Shown in pieces: positions 62,399-64,000 of a stretch of 64,000 nt of DNA. Made by a program: the position numbers and the translations under genes. The notes beneath the pieces are model-generated. The model saw nothing but the letters and a program-made list of their open reading frames with translations, made no database searches and was not told where the DNA came from. Position 1 is the stretch's first letter, and the number at the start of each line of letters is the position of its first letter. Origin of the DNA: Amoebophrya sp. A120 (lineage: Eukaryota > Sar > Dinophyceae > Syndiniales > Amoebophryaceae); the NCBI GenBank assembly GCA_905178155.1, contig CAJINV010000013.1:2050281-2114280 (forward strand), written 5' to 3'.

Positions 62399-62899
62399 TT
62401 AAAGTCTACAGAATTTATTAGCAAGCGATAGCTGCAGCTGCATCAGGTTGTTCGGAGCCATTTGCTGCTGCTGAACCCGCAATTGCTGCTGCTGTTGCCT
62501 TTGCTGCAAAAGCTGCTGCTCGATGATTTGCTGGCGCTGCTGCGACGCGGCCATTTGCTGGTGCTGTTGCTGCTGCAGGTGGAAGTGCTGTTGGTGCTGC
62601 ATCATGTTCACCGAATTTTGCTGCTGCTGCTGCTGCATGAGGTGCTGCTGGTGTTGCATCATCATCGGCTGCTGCGGCTGCATGGTCATCGGAGAAGAAT
62701 ATTGCAGTTGATGCCCCCCGCCTTGCTGACCCACAGGACCCATGTTGCTCCCGACGCCCATGTTGTCGTAGCCCCCGCCTGCTTGGTGTTGGTAAGTACT
62801 CGTCGACATGGGATCGAAGTACAGGTCCGGTACTACTTGCTGAGTCGGAGGGGAGACGAATTGCTCACCCGGGTAGTTGTAATGCTGATTCGAGTTCAT
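62399..62899 (-). CDS. Polyglutamine protein (166 aa)
   Basis: Starts MNSNQHYNYPGEQFVSPPTQ at 62899. It continues with a Gly/Tyr/Met-rich part and then dense Gln/His/Met tracts (QQQQQQ, HLQQQQHQQM), ending SLANKFCRL and TAA. Composition resembles transcription-coactivator or RNA-granule low-complexity regions. No folded domain is visible. It may be a complete small protein or the 3' exon of a longer gene, since a GTAAGA donor near 63186 and a possible ATG exon (MAELMRP, about 63744) with a GTAAGT donor lie upstream. Confidence 0.55.
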   Translation of the reverse strand: MNSNQHYNYPGEQFVSPPTQQVVPDLYFDPMSTSTYQHQAGGGYDNMGVGSNMGPVGQQGGGHQLQYSSPMTMQPQQPMMMQHQQHLMQQQQQQNSVNMMQHQQHFHLQQQQHQQMAASQQRQQIIEQQLLQQRQQQQQLRVQQQQMAPNNLMQLQLSLANKFCRL

Positions 62900-62959
62900 T
62901 TTTCGGTCGGTTTTCGAAAAAAAGCTGGCTCAACTTTCTTCAAAAGCGGAGACTGTTGA

Positions 62960-64000
62960 CGTCCTCGTCGACCTGGCGGGATTATGTGTTCCTGTTCGTT
63001 CGGTACTGTATCACTTTCACTTTCATTTAGAAGCAACTTCTTGCACCAGCTGCAGCTCGTCGAAAAATCATGCCGCTTGTCTCTAGTACAACTACTTCAC
63101 CGCCGGTGTTACATAGAAGAAGAAGAATCAATGATGCGGGATAGTTACTTACTCGTATTTCGTTTTCGGAAACGAAAAATCTTACCTGTATGTTTCGATC
63201 CTAGTCCAGTCGATTCTGCTTTTCAACAATCCGCCGACTTCTTTCTGCACGATGTGTCGATGGTGGCAGATTTTCCCAGGTGAAGTGCAGTTTTGCTTTT
63301 CCGGCTGCCGCTGGCTGCTTTTGGTGTATCACCTGGCCGGTTGGAAGTCGTGTTTCCCTACCGTGTTTCGCACCCAGTAAGAAACGTTTGGCAAAACAGT
63401 ACCTGGTGTGATACGAGTAAAATGCTTTATCACGAGCACCATCTCATTCACGGCATAACAGATAATTCACACCCCCACTCGTTAGATAGATGATGACCAC
63501 GCTCAACGTAACATCGACCATAGCATTTTTTCCACATTGAAAATGATTTTCACACATGAATTTGTATTTGATCCTACCTTCTATTTTTCCCCTAAATGCC
63601 GTGCCGTGATTCTCCTCTGATTCTGCCGCAGAAACAACTTTTCAAGATCCCAAGCAAACGCTTTCCGGGTTTGGCGGACTAGAAGCACCTCCAAGGATCA
63701 GTTTCGCGATTTGTACTTACCAAGGTCGCATCAGCTCTGCCATGCGGAACTTGCACACACGAGAAGCAGATGACCTTGCTTCCAAAACTCTACCAAAGCA
63801 AAACCTCTAGCAAAAGCAGACACACCTTGCACGATACACGTGCTGCAGCACGCCTAGAAACACAACTCATTTTCTTTGGATTTTGCGTAGGCATCAAAGG
63901 TACTTACCTCCTATGTTTCCCCTTCACTTCCTCTTTATTTTCTCTTCCGCTTTACAAGCAAAATTTCCGACTGTGGTAGCGCGCGACGCGGCGATCGATT
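62960..64000. other. 3' end of window, possible upstream exons only
   Basis: Minus-strand segment VQKEVGGLLKSRIDWTRIET (about 63255-63187) ends at a GTAAGA donor. MAELMRP (about 63744-63722) ends at GTAAGT. They may belong to the polyQ gene or to one cut by the window edge. Nothing else is recognised. Confidence 0.3.

Overview
The window looks like nuclear DNA of a protist, most probably a dinoflagellate-lineage parasite of the Amoebophrya/Syndiniales type. That is an inference from four things seen here. Every supportable gene lies on the minus strand. Proteins are rich in Ser, Gln, Asn and Gly. Many coding regions are cut by short intron-like elements with terminal inverted repeats (TIRs) and flanking direct repeats instead of GT-AG ends. 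Ordinary GT-AG introns occur in the same genes. Introner elements of this kind have been described in Amoebophrya genomes and in some other algae, so the genus is not proven. No bacterial, phage or organellar features were found.

Layout (genes read right to left). 1.3-2.0 kb: weak secreted-protein candidate. 2.9-5.5 kb: Nepro/Rmp1-like protein. 6.8-8.8 kb: membrane protein with an acidic tail. 9.8-15.5 kb: adenylosuccinate synthetase in about 16 exons. 16.3-16.7 kb: tandem repeats. 17.1-18.05 kb: SLX9-like ribosome-biogenesis factor. 18.4-19.8 kb: long tandem-repeat block. 20-23 kb: sparse, possible exons only. 23.2-24.5 kb: Gly/Lys-rich protein. 26.5-27.2 kb: two-exon gene with a possible AP2-like segment. 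28.4-29.4 kb: unidentified gene. 29.6-44.6 kb: one giant gene (about 2,240 aa, about 20 exons, 15 introners) ending in two EF-hands. 44.8-46.0 kb: 297-aa RGG/Asn-rich protein. 46.3-46.9 kb: weak trypsin-like fragment. 47.7 kb: duplicated gene fragment. 48.8-49.3 kb: secreted basic protein. 51.7-61.5 kb: giant 2,812-aa protein with two cold-shock/OB-like domains, an EF-hand-like segment and a coiled coil. 62.4-62.9 kb: polyglutamine protein.

The main discovery is the intron system. About 37 elements of 126 bp to 1.95 kb fall into about eight TIR families. Most sit between direct repeats of 3-7 bp. Removing the element plus one repeat copy restores the reading frame. In four genes whose boundaries could be fixed completely, the summed exon length is an exact multiple of three (2,277, 654, 894 and 8,439 nt). 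Two elements have grown large. One holds an internal tandem array; the other carries a nested 1.6-kb element with its own 20-bp perfect TIR. No transposase is encoded, so the elements look non-autonomous.

The housekeeping genes (purine synthesis, ribosome/RNase MRP biogenesis) serve mainly as rulers that prove where the elements are removed. There is no sign that neighbouring genes form a functional operon.
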